This document shows positions 1 to 11,800 of a stretch of DNA of 35,721 nucleotides, piece by piece. Positions within the stretch are counted from its first letter, which is position 1, and every line of letters starts with the position of its first letter. The translations under genes and the position numbers were made by a program. The notes beneath the pieces are model-generated. The model made no database searches and was not told where the DNA came from. It saw nothing but the letters and a program-made list of their open reading frames with translations. Location of the stretch: assembly GCF_015245355.1 (NCBI RefSeq), contig NZ_CP063311.1, positions 4,459,348 through 4,495,068 of the forward strand, written 5' to 3'. This stretch comes from Anabaenopsis elenkinii CCIBt3563. Its GTDB lineage: Bacteria; Cyanobacteriota; Cyanobacteriia; Cyanobacteriales; Nostocaceae.

Positions 1-192
1 ACTATCAAACTGTGGGATGTGCAGACAGGTAAGGTTCGCCACACCCTCACCGGTCATTCTGGCTGGGTTAGGTCTGTAGCATTCAGCCCGGATGGTCAAA
101 CCCTGGCCAGTGGGAGTGGGGACAAGACTATCAAACTCTGGGATGTGAGTAAATTACACAATGAGAGCATAAAGTTTTTCCCATTCTACTGA
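1..192 (+). CDS. WD40-repeat protein, C-terminal end (5' cut by window)
   Basis: Frame 1 is open from the first base to a TGA at 190-192. It encodes the end of one WD40 blade ([11 protein letters not shown]), one full blade ([19 protein letters not shown]... DKTIKLWDV) and a short tail ending in KFFPFY. The bases are almost the same as the repeats of the kinase gene that starts about 120 bp downstream, so the two genes share a repeat family. By analogy this is probably the end of another WD40 gene, perhaps also a kinase, but the N-terminal part lies outside the window. The blade is a protein-interaction propeller unit; nothing more specific can be said about function. Confidence 0.85.
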   Translation, partial: TIKLWDVQTGKVRHTLTGHSGWVRSVAFSPDGQTLASGSGDKTIKLWDVSKLHNESIKFFPFY

Positions 193-314
193 ATTGCACA
201 GGAATTTATCCCTTATTCGGTGTGTTCCCTAAAACTTTTTTGTGCAGGCACTTTAACCCATACTTAAGTGTATAATTACTCTTGGTAATCGCCACCAGAC
301 AAACCGCCCCAGAC

Positions 315-1886
315 ATGAGCAATCAAATCTACTGTCTCAACCCAGACTGTCTGCACCCCAACCCGGATAATTTTCAATACTGTCAGCAATGCGGTAGTAA
401 GTTAGTGCTGACAGAAAGATACATACCCCGCTCAATCTTAGGTCAGGGTGGTTTTGGGCGCACATTTTTAGCTACAGATCAATATAAACCATCCCAGCCC
501 TACTGTGTAATTAAGCAGTTTTTACCCCAAGCCCAGGGAACTGATACCATTGAAAAAGCATCCCAGTTATTTGCACAGGAAGCACAAAGATTAGAGGAGT
601 TGGGTAAACATACCCAAATTCCTGAGTTGATGGCTTATTTTATCGTCAATGGTCGCCAATATTTAGTACAAGAATTTGTAGCAGGAAACACCCTACAAAA
701 TGAATTAGATCAAAAGGGTGTGTTTTCAGAACAGCAAATACGCGAACTATTACCAGAACTGTTACAGATATTAGAATACGTCCACAGCAAACAGGTAATA
801 CATCGAGATATTAAACCAGAGAATATTATTCGCCGCAGCAGTGACAACAAGTTATTTTTAGTAGACTTTGGCGCAGCTAAAGTAGTCAAACCACAACAGC
901 GCACAGCAACAGGAACAATTATCGGCTCCGCAGAGTACTGCGCTCCTGAGCAGTCCATGGGGAAACCATTATTTAGTAGTGATTTATATAGTTTAGGGGT
1001 AACTTGTCTGCATTTATTAACAGGAGTGAGTCCCTTTGATTTATATAGTCCCCTAGAAGGAGAATGGGTATGGCGAGATTACCTAAATGGGAATGTGGTA
1101 AGTGATGAGTTGGGAGAAATGCTCGAAAAGTTAGCCCATCCTATCCCTAAGCGCCGTTACCAGTCTGTGAGTGAAGTGATTCAGGCTTTGAGTCCGGTTA
1201 GTCCAGTAATTACAACCTCATCCACAGAAGTTTCCCCTGCAATTGATACCTCTAAACTCCGCCACACCCTCACCGGTCATTCTGACTGGGTTACGTCTGT
1301 AGGATTCAGTCCGGATGGTCAAACCCTAGCTAGTGGGAGTCGGGACAAGACTATCAAACTGTGGGATGTGCAGACAGGTAAGGTTCGCCACACCCTCACA
1401 GGTCATTCTGACTGGGTTTTATCTGTAGGATTCAGCTCGGATAGCCAAACCCTGGCTAGTGGGAGTTTTGACAAGACTATCAAACTGTGGGATATGAGGA
1501 CAGGTAAGGTTCGCCGCACCCTCACAGGTCATTCTGACTGGGTTTATTCTGTAGGATTCAGCCCGGATAGCCAAACCCTGGCTAGTGGGAGTTCTGACAA
1601 TACTATCAAACTGTGGGATGTGCAGACAGGTAAGGTTCGTCACACCCTTACTGGACATTCTGAACCGGTTAGGTTTGTAGGATTCAGCCCGAATGGTCAA
1701 ACCCTGGCTAGTGGGAGTGATGACAAGACTATCAAATTGTGGGATGTGCGGACAGGTAAACTTCGCCATACCCTCACCGGTCATTCTGACTGGGTTAGGT
1801 CTGTAGCATTTAGCCCGGATGGTCAAACCCTGGCTAATGGGAGTGAGGACAGGACTATCAAACTGTGGAGATTAAGGTACTGGTGA
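315..1886 (+). CDS. Ser/Thr protein kinase with C-terminal WD40 repeats
   Basis: This is a eukaryotic-like (Hanks-type) kinase of about 523 residues. The N-terminus has a zinc-ribbon-like CxxxxC...CxxC (C7, C12, C23, C26), common in cyanobacterial kinases. The kinase domain follows: glycine loop GQGGFGRTF near 44-51, lysine K67 in VIKQF, HRDIKPEN at 163-170, DFG at 184-186 and APEQ further on, so the catalytic residues look intact. Residues about 315-523 are five WD40 blades with LTGHSDWV...DKTIKLWD. No membrane segment is seen, so it is probably cytoplasmic. The ATG at 315 is preferred over a TTG at 282 because the zinc-ribbon start MSNQIYC matches this family. Its substrate is unknown. The five blades are nearly identical in DNA, which suggests recent repeat homogenisation. 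Confidence 0.93.
   Translation: MSNQIYCLNPDCLHPNPDNFQYCQQCGSKLVLTERYIPRSILGQGGFGRTFLATDQYKPSQPYCVIKQFLPQAQGTDTIEKASQLFAQEAQRLEELGKHTQIPELMAYFIVNGRQYLVQEFVAGNTLQNELDQKGVFSEQQIRELLPELLQILEYVHSKQVIHRDIKPENIIRRSSDNKLFLVDFGAAKVVKPQQRTATGTIIGSAEYCAPEQSMGKPLFSSDLYSLGVTCLHLLTGVSPFDLYSPLEGEWVWRDYLNGNVVSDELGEMLEKLAHPIPKRRYQSVSEVIQALSPVSPVITTSSTEVSPAIDTSKLRHTLTGHSDWVTSVGFSPDGQTLASGSRDKTIKLWDVQTGKVRHTLTGHSDWVLSVGFSSDSQTLASGSFDKTIKLWDMRTGKVRRTLTGHSDWVYSVGFSPDSQTLASGSSDNTIKLWDVQTGKVRHTLTGHSEPVRFVGFSPNGQTLASGSDDKTIKLWDVRTGKLRHTLTGHSDWVRSVAFSPDGQTLANGSEDRTIKLWRLRYW
1255..1880 (+). repeat. Five tandem 126-bp WD40-coding repeats
   Basis: The unit begins with CTCCGCCACACCCTCACCGG or a close variant and recurs every 126 bp (42 codons), five times, inside the kinase gene. 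Differences between units are few and fall mainly on the variable blade positions (DWV/EPV, SRD/SFD/SSD). The same unit occurs at 1-150 in the neighbouring truncated gene. Such DNA-level identity favours slippage and gene conversion. Confidence 0.9.
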
Positions 1887-2059
1887 ATCAAAGTTCATCT
1901 ACAATCGGGGTTATCTCTACCCAAAAAAAATGGGCTTTAGCCGTGAGTGATTACACCCAAGCTATTGCCATTAATCCTAATTACCTTTTATCTTACAGCG
2001 ATCGCAGTCTTTTTGACAATTACTTAGCAAATCTTAACAAACCTAGGGATAACCTGTAA
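1887..2059 (+). pseudogene. TPR-repeat remnant downstream of the kinase
   Basis: Directly after the kinase stop, in a different frame, an open stretch encodes WALAVSDYTQAIAINPNY followed by LLSYSDRSLFDNYLANLNK and a stop. DYTQAIAINPNY is a close match to the tetratricopeptide helix-turn consensus that follows many cyanobacterial Ser/Thr kinases. Only about one repeat survives, there is no start codon of its own with a ribosome site, and the second helix is degraded (SDRSLFDNY instead of YNRGLAYYNLG). I read it as a leftover of a TPR domain or gene lost when the WD40 array was rearranged. It could also be translated by coupling, but that is less likely. Confidence 0.55.
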
Positions 2060-2064
2060 CCAGC

Positions 2065-2098
2065 ACATCCCTAACTTTTGCCGAGAAGTCGGGGATGT
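2065..2098. repeat. Inverted repeat (ACATCCC ... GGGATGT)
   Basis: Seven-base arms flank a 20-base loop containing GAGAAGTCGG. It lies between the TPR remnant and the convergent PIN-like gene. The string resembles a dispersed intergenic repeat of Nostocales, from memory. The octamer ACCTAGGG occurs on both sides (about 2041 and 2103), so this may be a small inserted repeat; no T-run supports a terminator. Confidence 0.4.
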
Positions 2099-2136
2099 AG
2101 AAACCTAGGGAGGCCATTTTGATATCGAAGTTGATA

Positions 2137-2649
2137 TCATTTACCATATTTCTGTAAACTTTTTTTCCAATCTTTTAAAATCTGAGGAGAAATGTGTTTA
2201 CCACGTTCCTGGATTAATTGATCAGCCATTACCATTACCTCAATGACTGTTTTATGTTCTGTATCCACCATTTCACCCAATAATCGCAGTGTTCTAGTAT
2301 AGCCAATGTTGTATGCTTGACAGGTTTCAATAACTAGCCCGTCATCACTTGCACAAATCAACAATTGATGACGGGCGATCGCTATTGTAGACCTATCTGC
2401 AACGCTCAGAAGTGGTGTTTTCTCACCAAATTCTAGAAAACTGGCAAAAACTTCTTCTGTGGAAATGTTTAGAGGTGTTAAGTATTGGTGAGCAACTTGG
2501 CGAGTAGACATTTCCAGTTGGTCTGAGTCTAAAAGTTCCTGAGCAATGTACAACGGGCTATACTGCTGTTGCAGCCATCCCCACTCCTTTAGGTAGCAAA
2601 AATCAATGAGTGCAGTAGCGTCAAGAATGGTACCATTAAGCGATCGCAT
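2137..2649 (-). CDS. PIN-like domain protein, probable toxin of a toxin-antitoxin pair
   Basis: The 170-residue product has a PIN-nuclease layout: a first acidic strand GTILDATALIDF (D10), a central VADRSTIAIAR (D85, where most PIN proteins have a glutamate), and CASDDGLVIETCQAYNIGY (D102, D103) before a final TRTLRLL strand-helix as in the COG2405/DUF3368-like group. Family knowledge suggests a metal-dependent RNase. Its ATG overlaps the end of the upstream XRE-IrrE gene by 14 bases, so the two are translationally coupled on one mRNA. The toxin role is inferred from this pairing. The acidic set is slightly unusual, so an inactive or altered nuclease is possible. Confidence 0.75.
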   Translation of the reverse strand: MRSLNGTILDATALIDFCYLKEWGWLQQQYSPLYIAQELLDSDQLEMSTRQVAHQYLTPLNISTEEVFASFLEFGEKTPLLSVADRSTIAIARHQLLICASDDGLVIETCQAYNIGYTRTLRLLGEMVDTEHKTVIEVMVMADQLIQERGKHISPQILKDWKKSLQKYGK

Positions 2650-3739
2650 AAACCTGATTCTCTTGACGACGCACCCGTAGTTTTTCCACAGTTAAATTGA
2701 GCAGTTCTGCTGCTTTGGTTTCCGAAATTTTGCCCATTTTCAAACATTGCCAAATTAGACATTCATAACGTTCATTTTCTGGGTATTCTTCTATTCCAAT
2801 GGCTGGTGGTAACTCCATTGAGTTTTGCAAAGATTCACCATGATGTTGCTTTTGATAAATTGCGCAAATTTTAGCTTTTTCTTGAGCAAAGTCAATGATT
2901 CCCATCGCTGCTAAACGATGCAAAATAACTAAATAACTTACCCGAAAATGCCGTTTGAGTTTGACAACATCTTGGGTGAGCGTGTACATCCGCTCAAATT
3001 CAGCTTGAGGTATAAGTAAGTGACTGGCAAAATAATCAGCTACCTTTTCCCGTGCCTTTTCTTCTGTTTTGCTTCCTGAATCAACTAAGGTATCTTGGTA
3101 TTCTACGCGGTGAAATATGAGGTGCCCAATTTCATGAGCAAGGGTAAACAATTGACGTTCAATAGTGATGTTGTGGGTGTTGACTAAGACAAATGCGCCT
3201 TCAATATCACTGCAAGCACTCACACCAAAGAAACCTTTGATGGGAATGGGTTGACGTATAACTTTTAAACCGATTTCTTCTACAGATTCAAATAAGTTGG
3301 CAATGGGGGCTTCACCCAAGCCGAGACGATGACGAAATAAAGCAGCTATTCCCTGAATGCGCTTTTCGTTCCCTTCTACTTGGTGACAAGGTGTACTTTC
3401 TGGGGTGTAAGTAGGTAAGCCAACGGCTTGTTCTAGGGCGTGATAAGTTTGCAGGATTCGTAACACCTGGGCTGCAAACTGGGGGTTTTTGTCAAAAGAG
3501 CCATGGGCGCGGAACCGGAAGTTAAGCAGTCGTCCACTTGGATGGCGTAGCAGATCATCAAGTGTCACCCCCAAAACACGGGCCAGGGCTGAGAGGATTT
3601 TGCTGTCTGGTAAGGTTTTGGCGTTTTCGTAGTTGTTGATGCTCTGACGAGTTACAGAGGCTTGTTCTGCAAGTTGCTCTTGAGACAAGCCTAGACTTTT
3701 GCGATAGCGGAGGATGTTAGCAGCAATGATTTCTTTCAT
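2636..3739 (-). CDS. XRE-family regulator fused to ImmA/IrrE metallopeptidase, probable antitoxin
   Basis: Residues 1-65 form an XRE helix-turn-helix (LGLSQEQLAEQASVTRQSIN, with NYENAKTLP after it). Residues about 125-260 form a COG2856 zinc peptidase domain with HEIGH at 202-206 (H202, E203, H206). The C-terminal 80 residues end in a helical segment, KAAELLNLTVEKLRVRR, that looks like a second helix-turn-helix. It is the first gene of a pair with the overlapping PIN-like gene. Regulators of this kind bind their own promoter and can be cleaved or act as proteases on partner proteins. Here it is most likely the antitoxin and autoregulator. A perfect palindrome at 3824-3843 lies about 85 bases upstream of the start and is the best candidate operator. 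Confidence 0.85.
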   Translation of the reverse strand: MKEIIAANILRYRKSLGLSQEQLAEQASVTRQSINNYENAKTLPDSKILSALARVLGVTLDDLLRHPSGRLLNFRFRAHGSFDKNPQFAAQVLRILQTYHALEQAVGLPTYTPESTPCHQVEGNEKRIQGIAALFRHRLGLGEAPIANLFESVEEIGLKVIRQPIPIKGFFGVSACSDIEGAFVLVNTHNITIERQLFTLAHEIGHLIFHRVEYQDTLVDSGSKTEEKAREKVADYFASHLLIPQAEFERMYTLTQDVVKLKRHFRVSYLVILHRLAAMGIIDFAQEKAKICAIYQKQHHGESLQNSMELPPAIGIEEYPENERYECLIWQCLKMGKISETKAAELLNLTVEKLRVRRQENQVYAIA

Positions 3740-3823
3740 GGCTGGTTTTTAACAGCGTTCTCTGTTAGGCTCAGGGAATATGTCAAAACTCTTAAGTGTA
3801 CTTTCTCTAATTATAATGGAAAA

Positions 3824-3843
3824 ATGTAAAAGCGATTTTACAT
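3824..3843. promoter_or_regulatory. Perfect palindrome upstream of the XRE-IrrE gene, candidate operator
   Basis: ATGTAAAAGCGATTTTACAT has two perfect 8-base arms around GCGA. On the minus strand a TATAAT-like hexamer (3815-3810) follows it, before the XRE gene start at 3739. The position and symmetry suit binding of a dimeric XRE protein. No -35 with good spacing was found, so the promoter itself is uncertain. Confidence 0.5.
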
Positions 3844-3870
3844 AAATTTGAAGTGCATCATTATTAATAA

Positions 3871-3917
3871 TGACAACAGATATTTTCAATACCATACTTA
3901 GCAGTAATCTGTTGTCA
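3871..3917. repeat. 11-bp perfect inverted repeat
   Basis: TGACAACAGAT (3871-3881) and ATCTGTTGTCA (3907-3917) are perfect complements, 25 bases apart. They sit between the end of the zinc-ribbon gene and the XRE gene, both on the minus strand. It may end transcription from the upstream gene, though no U-run follows, or it may be a second regulator-binding site. Confidence 0.45.
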
Positions 3918-3941
3918 AAAATCCCTTACCATCCTCACAGG

Positions 3942-5168
3942 TCAACTGCTGGTTGAATCTTGGGAAGCACCGCAATGATGACAATGTGGTAAATATTTAT
4001 AGGTCAAATTGTGGCAATTGGGACATTCAACATATTGATAATAACCACAATGGGGACAGTAGGCATCATGATTGCGGATTTTTTTCGCACAGTTAATACA
4101 GCGTGATTCCTGGACTCTCCTGACTGCTTGGGCTTTGGTATTCAAAATAACTCTTTGAAAAAGCTGGATAATGCCAAAACCTACCACTGGAATTAACAAT
4201 ATGTAAACATAACTAATCAGGAATAGCAAACCGCCAAGTATTCTGCTGACGATATTAAATATAAATTGAAATAATACCCCAACTTGCAGAAATTCAAAGA
4301 CTTTGAGAATTAGGGGTATAAAAAATATTACCAGCAAATGCCAACTAATTAAAGATATTAACCCATATTCTCGGCGTTGAGAAAAGTTATGAACGGAAAG
4401 AGCGATTAAAATTAGCGGGACAAGGAATAAAGATTGTAAAATAAGTTGAATACTGGGATACCAAAACAAAGCCCGCTGATAATTTTTTTCTACTTGTGTA
4501 AAATTACTATCTTCCCTGATAAATTCTAAAAATTTAACGCTTTCTGGTTTGGTCACAAGTTGATTTTTTAACTCTTTAATTTCTGCTTCTATGGTAGAAA
4601 TTCGCTGGTTATTTGTGTCTAAAGTTTGTTTAGCTTTAGCTGCATCTACTAAGTTAATTGACTGCTCCCTGGGGAGTTCGGCGATTTTTTCTAAAAGTGT
4701 GGTGGGATATTCAGCCCGAATCTGGCGATTAGTTTCTGCTAATTGATTTACCCTGGCTTGTTGCTGTTGAACATTTTTAATAATTTTCTGGTTTTGAGGG
4801 TTGTTAATTTTGTCTTGATATCTGCTATATTCTAAACAAATTGGAGAGACTTTACCTAGATTTCTCTGTTCTACTTCTTGGTAAATTCGCTCTTGGCTGG
4901 GCTGATTAGGAGTTTGGGATAATGAATTGTTGATGATATTAAAGTCTTTATCTACATTGTCTTGGTTTGTGTAGTCTTGCCATGGTGAATAACAGGGATA
5001 AGCCTGGTATGGGGTGATATACCATGTACTAATATCACTCAATCCTGTAAAGACGTTGATCAATATAAAAATATCAATCACTATAATCACTACTAAACTG
5101 ACTTTATTTAGTGGTTGATTGTTGATTTTTCTAGACTTACCCCAAAACTGGCGAATTTTATTCAGCAT
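3942..5168 (-). CDS. Membrane protein with coiled coil and C-terminal double zinc ribbon
   Basis: I do not recognise a named family. The 408 residues show one membrane segment near 23-45 (VSLVVIIVIDIFILINVF). A long polar, Q- and E-rich region follows at about 85-215 that is probably coiled coil. Three or more hydrophobic segments lie at about 230-345. The C-terminus is a double zinc ribbon with four CxxC pairs (C357/360, C371/374, C382/385, C396/399). The layout suggests an inner-membrane protein with an extracytoplasmic coiled coil and cytoplasmic zinc ribbons, but the topology is inferred. It lies upstream of the XRE-IrrE/PIN pair on the same strand, about 200 bp away, so a link is possible but unproven. 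Confidence 0.7.
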   Translation of the reverse strand: MLNKIRQFWGKSRKINNQPLNKVSLVVIIVIDIFILINVFTGLSDISTWYITPYQAYPCYSPWQDYTNQDNVDKDFNIINNSLSQTPNQPSQERIYQEVEQRNLGKVSPICLEYSRYQDKINNPQNQKIIKNVQQQQARVNQLAETNRQIRAEYPTTLLEKIAELPREQSINLVDAAKAKQTLDTNNQRISTIEAEIKELKNQLVTKPESVKFLEFIREDSNFTQVEKNYQRALFWYPSIQLILQSLFLVPLILIALSVHNFSQRREYGLISLISWHLLVIFFIPLILKVFEFLQVGVLFQFIFNIVSRILGGLLFLISYVYILLIPVVGFGIIQLFQRVILNTKAQAVRRVQESRCINCAKKIRNHDAYCPHCGYYQYVECPNCHNLTYKYLPHCHHCGASQDSTSS

Positions 5169-5395
5169 ATGGCGGTTGAATATATTAATTGATTTTTTAT
5201 ACTATCACCCCAGTATTGAAAAGGTGATATTATGGTAATTTTTGTTACATTTTTTAATGTATAATCTTGCCAGGATAGGTTAGGATAGGGAGTTTATGCA
5301 AACATGGCTGATTAGTTTTCAGATTGTTTCTATGGTAATGTGAGTTTACCCGTGATTTATATTGGTTAAATTATTAGTTAAAATTTGGCGAATTT

Positions 5396-5851
5396 ATGAA
5401 GAAATTCATCAGACGTATTTTGATGTTGACCAGGGATGAAAATTTCATGCACGTGATTGAAAACCTGGAGGTGATAGTATCTAAAATTCTATCTATCTTG
5501 ATGGTATTAGTGATTTTGGTGGCTATCCTAGATTTAGGAGTTTTTATAATTAAGGAAGTGTTAACTATACCCTACGGTCATATTAATAGTAAATTATTTC
5601 AGGTGTTTGGTCTATTTTTAAATATATTAATTGCTTTAGAAATATTAGAAAATATTACAGCTTATTTGAGAAGACACGTTTTTCAAGTAGAGTTAGTTAT
5701 TGTCACCTCCTTAATTGCTGTATCGAGAAAAATTATTATTTTAGATTTAGATAAGGTGCGAGGACTTGAGATCATTGGTCTAAGTTTAGCCATTCTGGCC
5801 TTATCTCTGAGCTATTTAATTATTCGTTTTAGTAATTCGCGCAGAACTTAA
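5396..5851 (+). CDS. psiE: PsiE-family (phosphate-starvation-inducible E) membrane protein
   Basis: The 151-residue protein has a short basic start (MKKFIRR) and four hydrophobic segments at about 28-52, 65-85, 97-112 and 122-144. The loop LEILENITAYLRRHVFQVELVIVTSLIAVSRKIIILD is the conserved core of the PsiE family (Pfam PF06146). The biochemical role of PsiE is not known; in E. coli it is induced by phosphate starvation. It stands alone, with about 225 bp upstream to the divergent zinc-ribbon gene. No convincing PHO box was identified by eye. Confidence 0.8.
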   Translation: MKKFIRRILMLTRDENFMHVIENLEVIVSKILSILMVLVILVAILDLGVFIIKEVLTIPYGHINSKLFQVFGLFLNILIALEILENITAYLRRHVFQVELVIVTSLIAVSRKIIILDLDKVRGLEIIGLSLAILALSLSYLIIRFSNSRRT

Positions 5852-9800
<3,949 letters not shown>

Positions 9801-10118
9801 TTATCTAATTATGAGGAGGGAGCCGGGAGATGATAGTTAATTTTCCCCACTTTCCTCCTCATATCCTTGTATAATCAAGCTTTCCGGCAAAAATCACTGT
9901 TAAAACTAAAAATTAATATTACAAAGTATTAACAAGAGTGATAAATGGTGAACAGAATGCCGGAAAATGTTTTGCGGAAGGTAGTTGATTTCTAGGCAGG
10001 TTCACAGTGCTATGGCATTGTTGAATCAAAAACAACCAAAAAACTCAGCTACTGCCAAACTGAAAATCGTACCAGTTTAATTACATTCTGGTTTCATTAG
10101 TACTGGAGGAATCCATTA
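9801..10118. promoter_or_regulatory. apcE-apcA intergenic region with stem-loops and probable apcA promoter
   Basis: The region starts with a perfect 10-bp stem, TATGAGGAGG (9810-9819) with CCTCCTCATA (9854-9863), and a 34-base loop. There is no U-run, so it is more likely an mRNA 3'-end stabiliser or processing site of apcE than a simple terminator. TTTCCGGCA (9881-9889) pairs perfectly with TGCCGGAAA (9958-9966) at long range. A GGAGGA ribosome site lies at 10105-10110 before apcA. High-level apcA transcription probably starts in this region, but the exact promoter is not proven by sequence. Confidence 0.6.
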
Positions 10119-10604
10119 ATGAGTATCGTCACGAAGTCCATCGTGAATGCTGATGCAGAAGCCCGCTATCTTAGCCCCGGCGAACTGGATAGAATCAAGA
10201 GCTTTGTTTCCGGTGGCGAACGTCGCCTCCGCATCGCTCAAATTTTGACCGACAACCGCGAGCGCATTGTGAAGCAAGCTGGTGACCAGTTGTTCCAAAA
10301 GCGCCCTGATGTTGTATCTCCCGGTGGTAACGCTTACGGTCAAGAAATGACAGCTACCTGTCTGCGTGACTTAGACTACTACCTGCGCCTGGTAACCTAC
10401 GGAATCGTTTCCGGTGATGTTACCCCCATCGAAGAAATCGGTGTTGTAGGTGTACGGGAAATGTACAAATCCCTAGGTACTCCTATTGACGCTGTAGCTG
10501 GTGGCGTTAACGCTATGAAGAATGTTGCTGCTACTTTGCTGTCTGCTGAAGACGCTGGTGAAGCTGGCGCTTACTTCGACTACCTCGTCGGTGCGATGCA
10601 GTAA
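10119..10604 (+). CDS. apcA: ApcA, allophycocyanin alpha subunit
   Basis: The 161-residue globin-like phycobiliprotein starts [20 protein letters not shown], the standard allophycocyanin alpha start. The phycocyanobilin-binding cysteine is C81 in [16 protein letters not shown]. With ApcB it makes the alpha-beta monomers that stack into trimers in the core cylinders. GGAGGA lies nine bases before the ATG, a strong ribosome site that fits very high expression. ApcB follows after 69 bases and they are surely co-transcribed. Confidence 0.98.
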   Translation: MSIVTKSIVNADAEARYLSPGELDRIKSFVSGGERRLRIAQILTDNRERIVKQAGDQLFQKRPDVVSPGGNAYGQEMTATCLRDLDYYLRLVTYGIVSGDVTPIEEIGVVGVREMYKSLGTPIDAVAGGVNAMKNVAATLLSAEDAGEAGAYFDYLVGAMQ

Positions 10605-10673
10605 GCTGAAGCGATCATTACTTCTGCTGAAACGTAAGTGTTGCAATACGATTGGAAATAAGGAAATAACAAC

Positions 10674-11159
10674 ATGCAAGACGCAATTACCTCTGTCATT
10701 AACGCTTCAGACGTTCAAGGTAAATACTTGGACACTGCAGCTCTAGAAAAGCTCAAAGGCTACTTCTCCACCGGTGAACTGCGCGTCCGCGCTGCTACCA
10801 CCATCAGCGCTAACGCAGCAGCGATCGTTAAAGAAGCAGTAGCTAAATCTTTGTTGTACTCTGATATCACCCGTCCCGGTGGTAATATGTACACCACCCG
10901 TCGCTATGCTGCTTGTATCCGCGATTTGGACTACTACCTACGTTATGCTACCTACGCAATGCTAGCTGGCGATCCTTCCATCCTCGATGAGCGCGTATTG
11001 AATGGCTTGAAAGAAACCTACAACTCCTTGGGTGTACCCGTAGGTGCTACAGTACAAGCTATCCAAGCCATCAAAGAAGTAACCGCTAGCTTAGTAGGAC
11101 CCGACGCTGGTAAAGAAATGGGCGTTTACTTAGACTACATCTCCTCTGGCTTGAGCTAA
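10674..11159 (+). CDS. apcB: ApcB, allophycocyanin beta subunit
   Basis: The 161-residue partner of ApcA begins [20 protein letters not shown]. The chromophore cysteine is C81 in [18 protein letters not shown], and the conserved asparagine region that is methylated in beta subunits (RPGGNMY) lies just before it. An AAGGA ribosome site precedes the ATG. A hairpin begins about 10 bases after the stop and separates it from apcC. Confidence 0.98.
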   Translation: MQDAITSVINASDVQGKYLDTAALEKLKGYFSTGELRVRAATTISANAAAIVKEAVAKSLLYSDITRPGGNMYTTRRYAACIRDLDYYLRYATYAMLAGDPSILDERVLNGLKETYNSLGVPVGATVQAIQAIKEVTASLVGPDAGKEMGVYLDYISSGLS

Positions 11160-11168
11160 AAGGCGATC

Positions 11169-11189
11169 GCACTTAAAAATATTAAGTGC
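11169..11189 (+). promoter_or_regulatory. Hairpin after apcB, probable apcAB mRNA 3' end or stabiliser
   Basis: GCACTTAA (11169-11176) pairs with TTAAGTGC (11182-11189) around a five-base loop. No T-run follows. In related cyanobacteria an abundant apcAB transcript exists besides a longer apcABC one. This hairpin is well placed to create that difference, which is inference. Confidence 0.6.
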
Positions 11190-11385
11190 AATTATTTGGG
11201 TCTGGGAATTAATTATGAGTACTAGAACGTTCTACCGCTTGTAGCGTGAATGAGTGTTAGCGGTCTGGTATTGATAGTTAGTTTCCAGACTTGGAGTGAT
11301 TGATTTAAATGTTTTGATAGGATAAACACTCCCATTTTTTTTCACATAAAAAACTTTTCACAATCACCATAGGAGACTATAAGAT

Positions 11386-11592
11386 ATGGCGCGTATGTTT
11401 AAAGTTACTGCTTGTGTTCCTAGTCAAACTCGCATTCGTACTCAAAGAGAGTTACAAAATACTTACTTTACTAAGCTAGTTCCTTACGAAAACTGGTTCC
11501 GCGAACAGCAACGCATTCAAAAAATGGGTGGCAAAATTGTTAAAGTAGAACTAGCAACCGGTAAGCAAGGTACTAATGCTGGGTTGATGTAA
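11386..11592 (+). CDS. apcC: ApcC, small core linker (LC7.8)
   Basis: The 68-residue basic protein MARMFKVTACVPSQTRIRTQ... is a CpcD/ApcC-type small linker. It inserts into allophycocyanin trimers at the ends of core cylinders and shifts their spectral properties. AGGAG before the ATG is a good ribosome site. It lies 226 bases after apcB, behind the hairpin, so its output is probably lower than that of apcAB. A strong terminator closes the operon 35 bases after the stop. Confidence 0.97.
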   Translation: MARMFKVTACVPSQTRIRTQRELQNTYFTKLVPYENWFREQQRIQKMGGKIVKVELATGKQGTNAGLM

Positions 11593-11627
11593 TTAATACC
11601 AAGAGGACATTATTCTAGGGAGTTGTC

Positions 11628-11656
11628 AAGAGGTCGAGATAGACCTCTTTTTTTTT
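11628..11656 (+). terminator. Rho-independent terminator of the apc operon
   Basis: AAGAGGTC (11628-11635) and GACCTCTT (11642-11649) form an 8-bp stem with a six-base loop, running directly into a T-run to 11656. It is the clearest intrinsic terminator in the window. Confidence 0.93.
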
Positions 11657-11670
11657 ACCACATCAGGGAA

Positions 11671-11692
11671 CAGGTAACAGGTAACAGGTAAC
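11671..11692. repeat. Heptamer repeat CAGGTAA x3
   Basis: Three direct copies of CAGGTAA (the last followed by C) lie between the apc terminator and ftsW. It is another STRR-type short repeat of heterocystous cyanobacteria. Confidence 0.75.
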
Positions 11693-11800
11693 TTGGGGTG
11701 TACTTGATTAGATACACAACTTTGCCTGCGATCGGCAAAAATTTGAGTTATAAAAGTGGACAACTACCAAGTTTATGTCTAACTTTTAATTTAATTCATC

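Noticed and set aside
282..314. TTG start of the kinase 11 codons upstream
   Set aside because: The added residues are not family-like and no ribosome site is seen; the ATG at 315 begins the zinc ribbon.
1419..1826. 135-residue minus-strand frame with internal repeats
   Set aside because: Its repeats are the complement of the WD40-coding array, not an independent repetitive protein.
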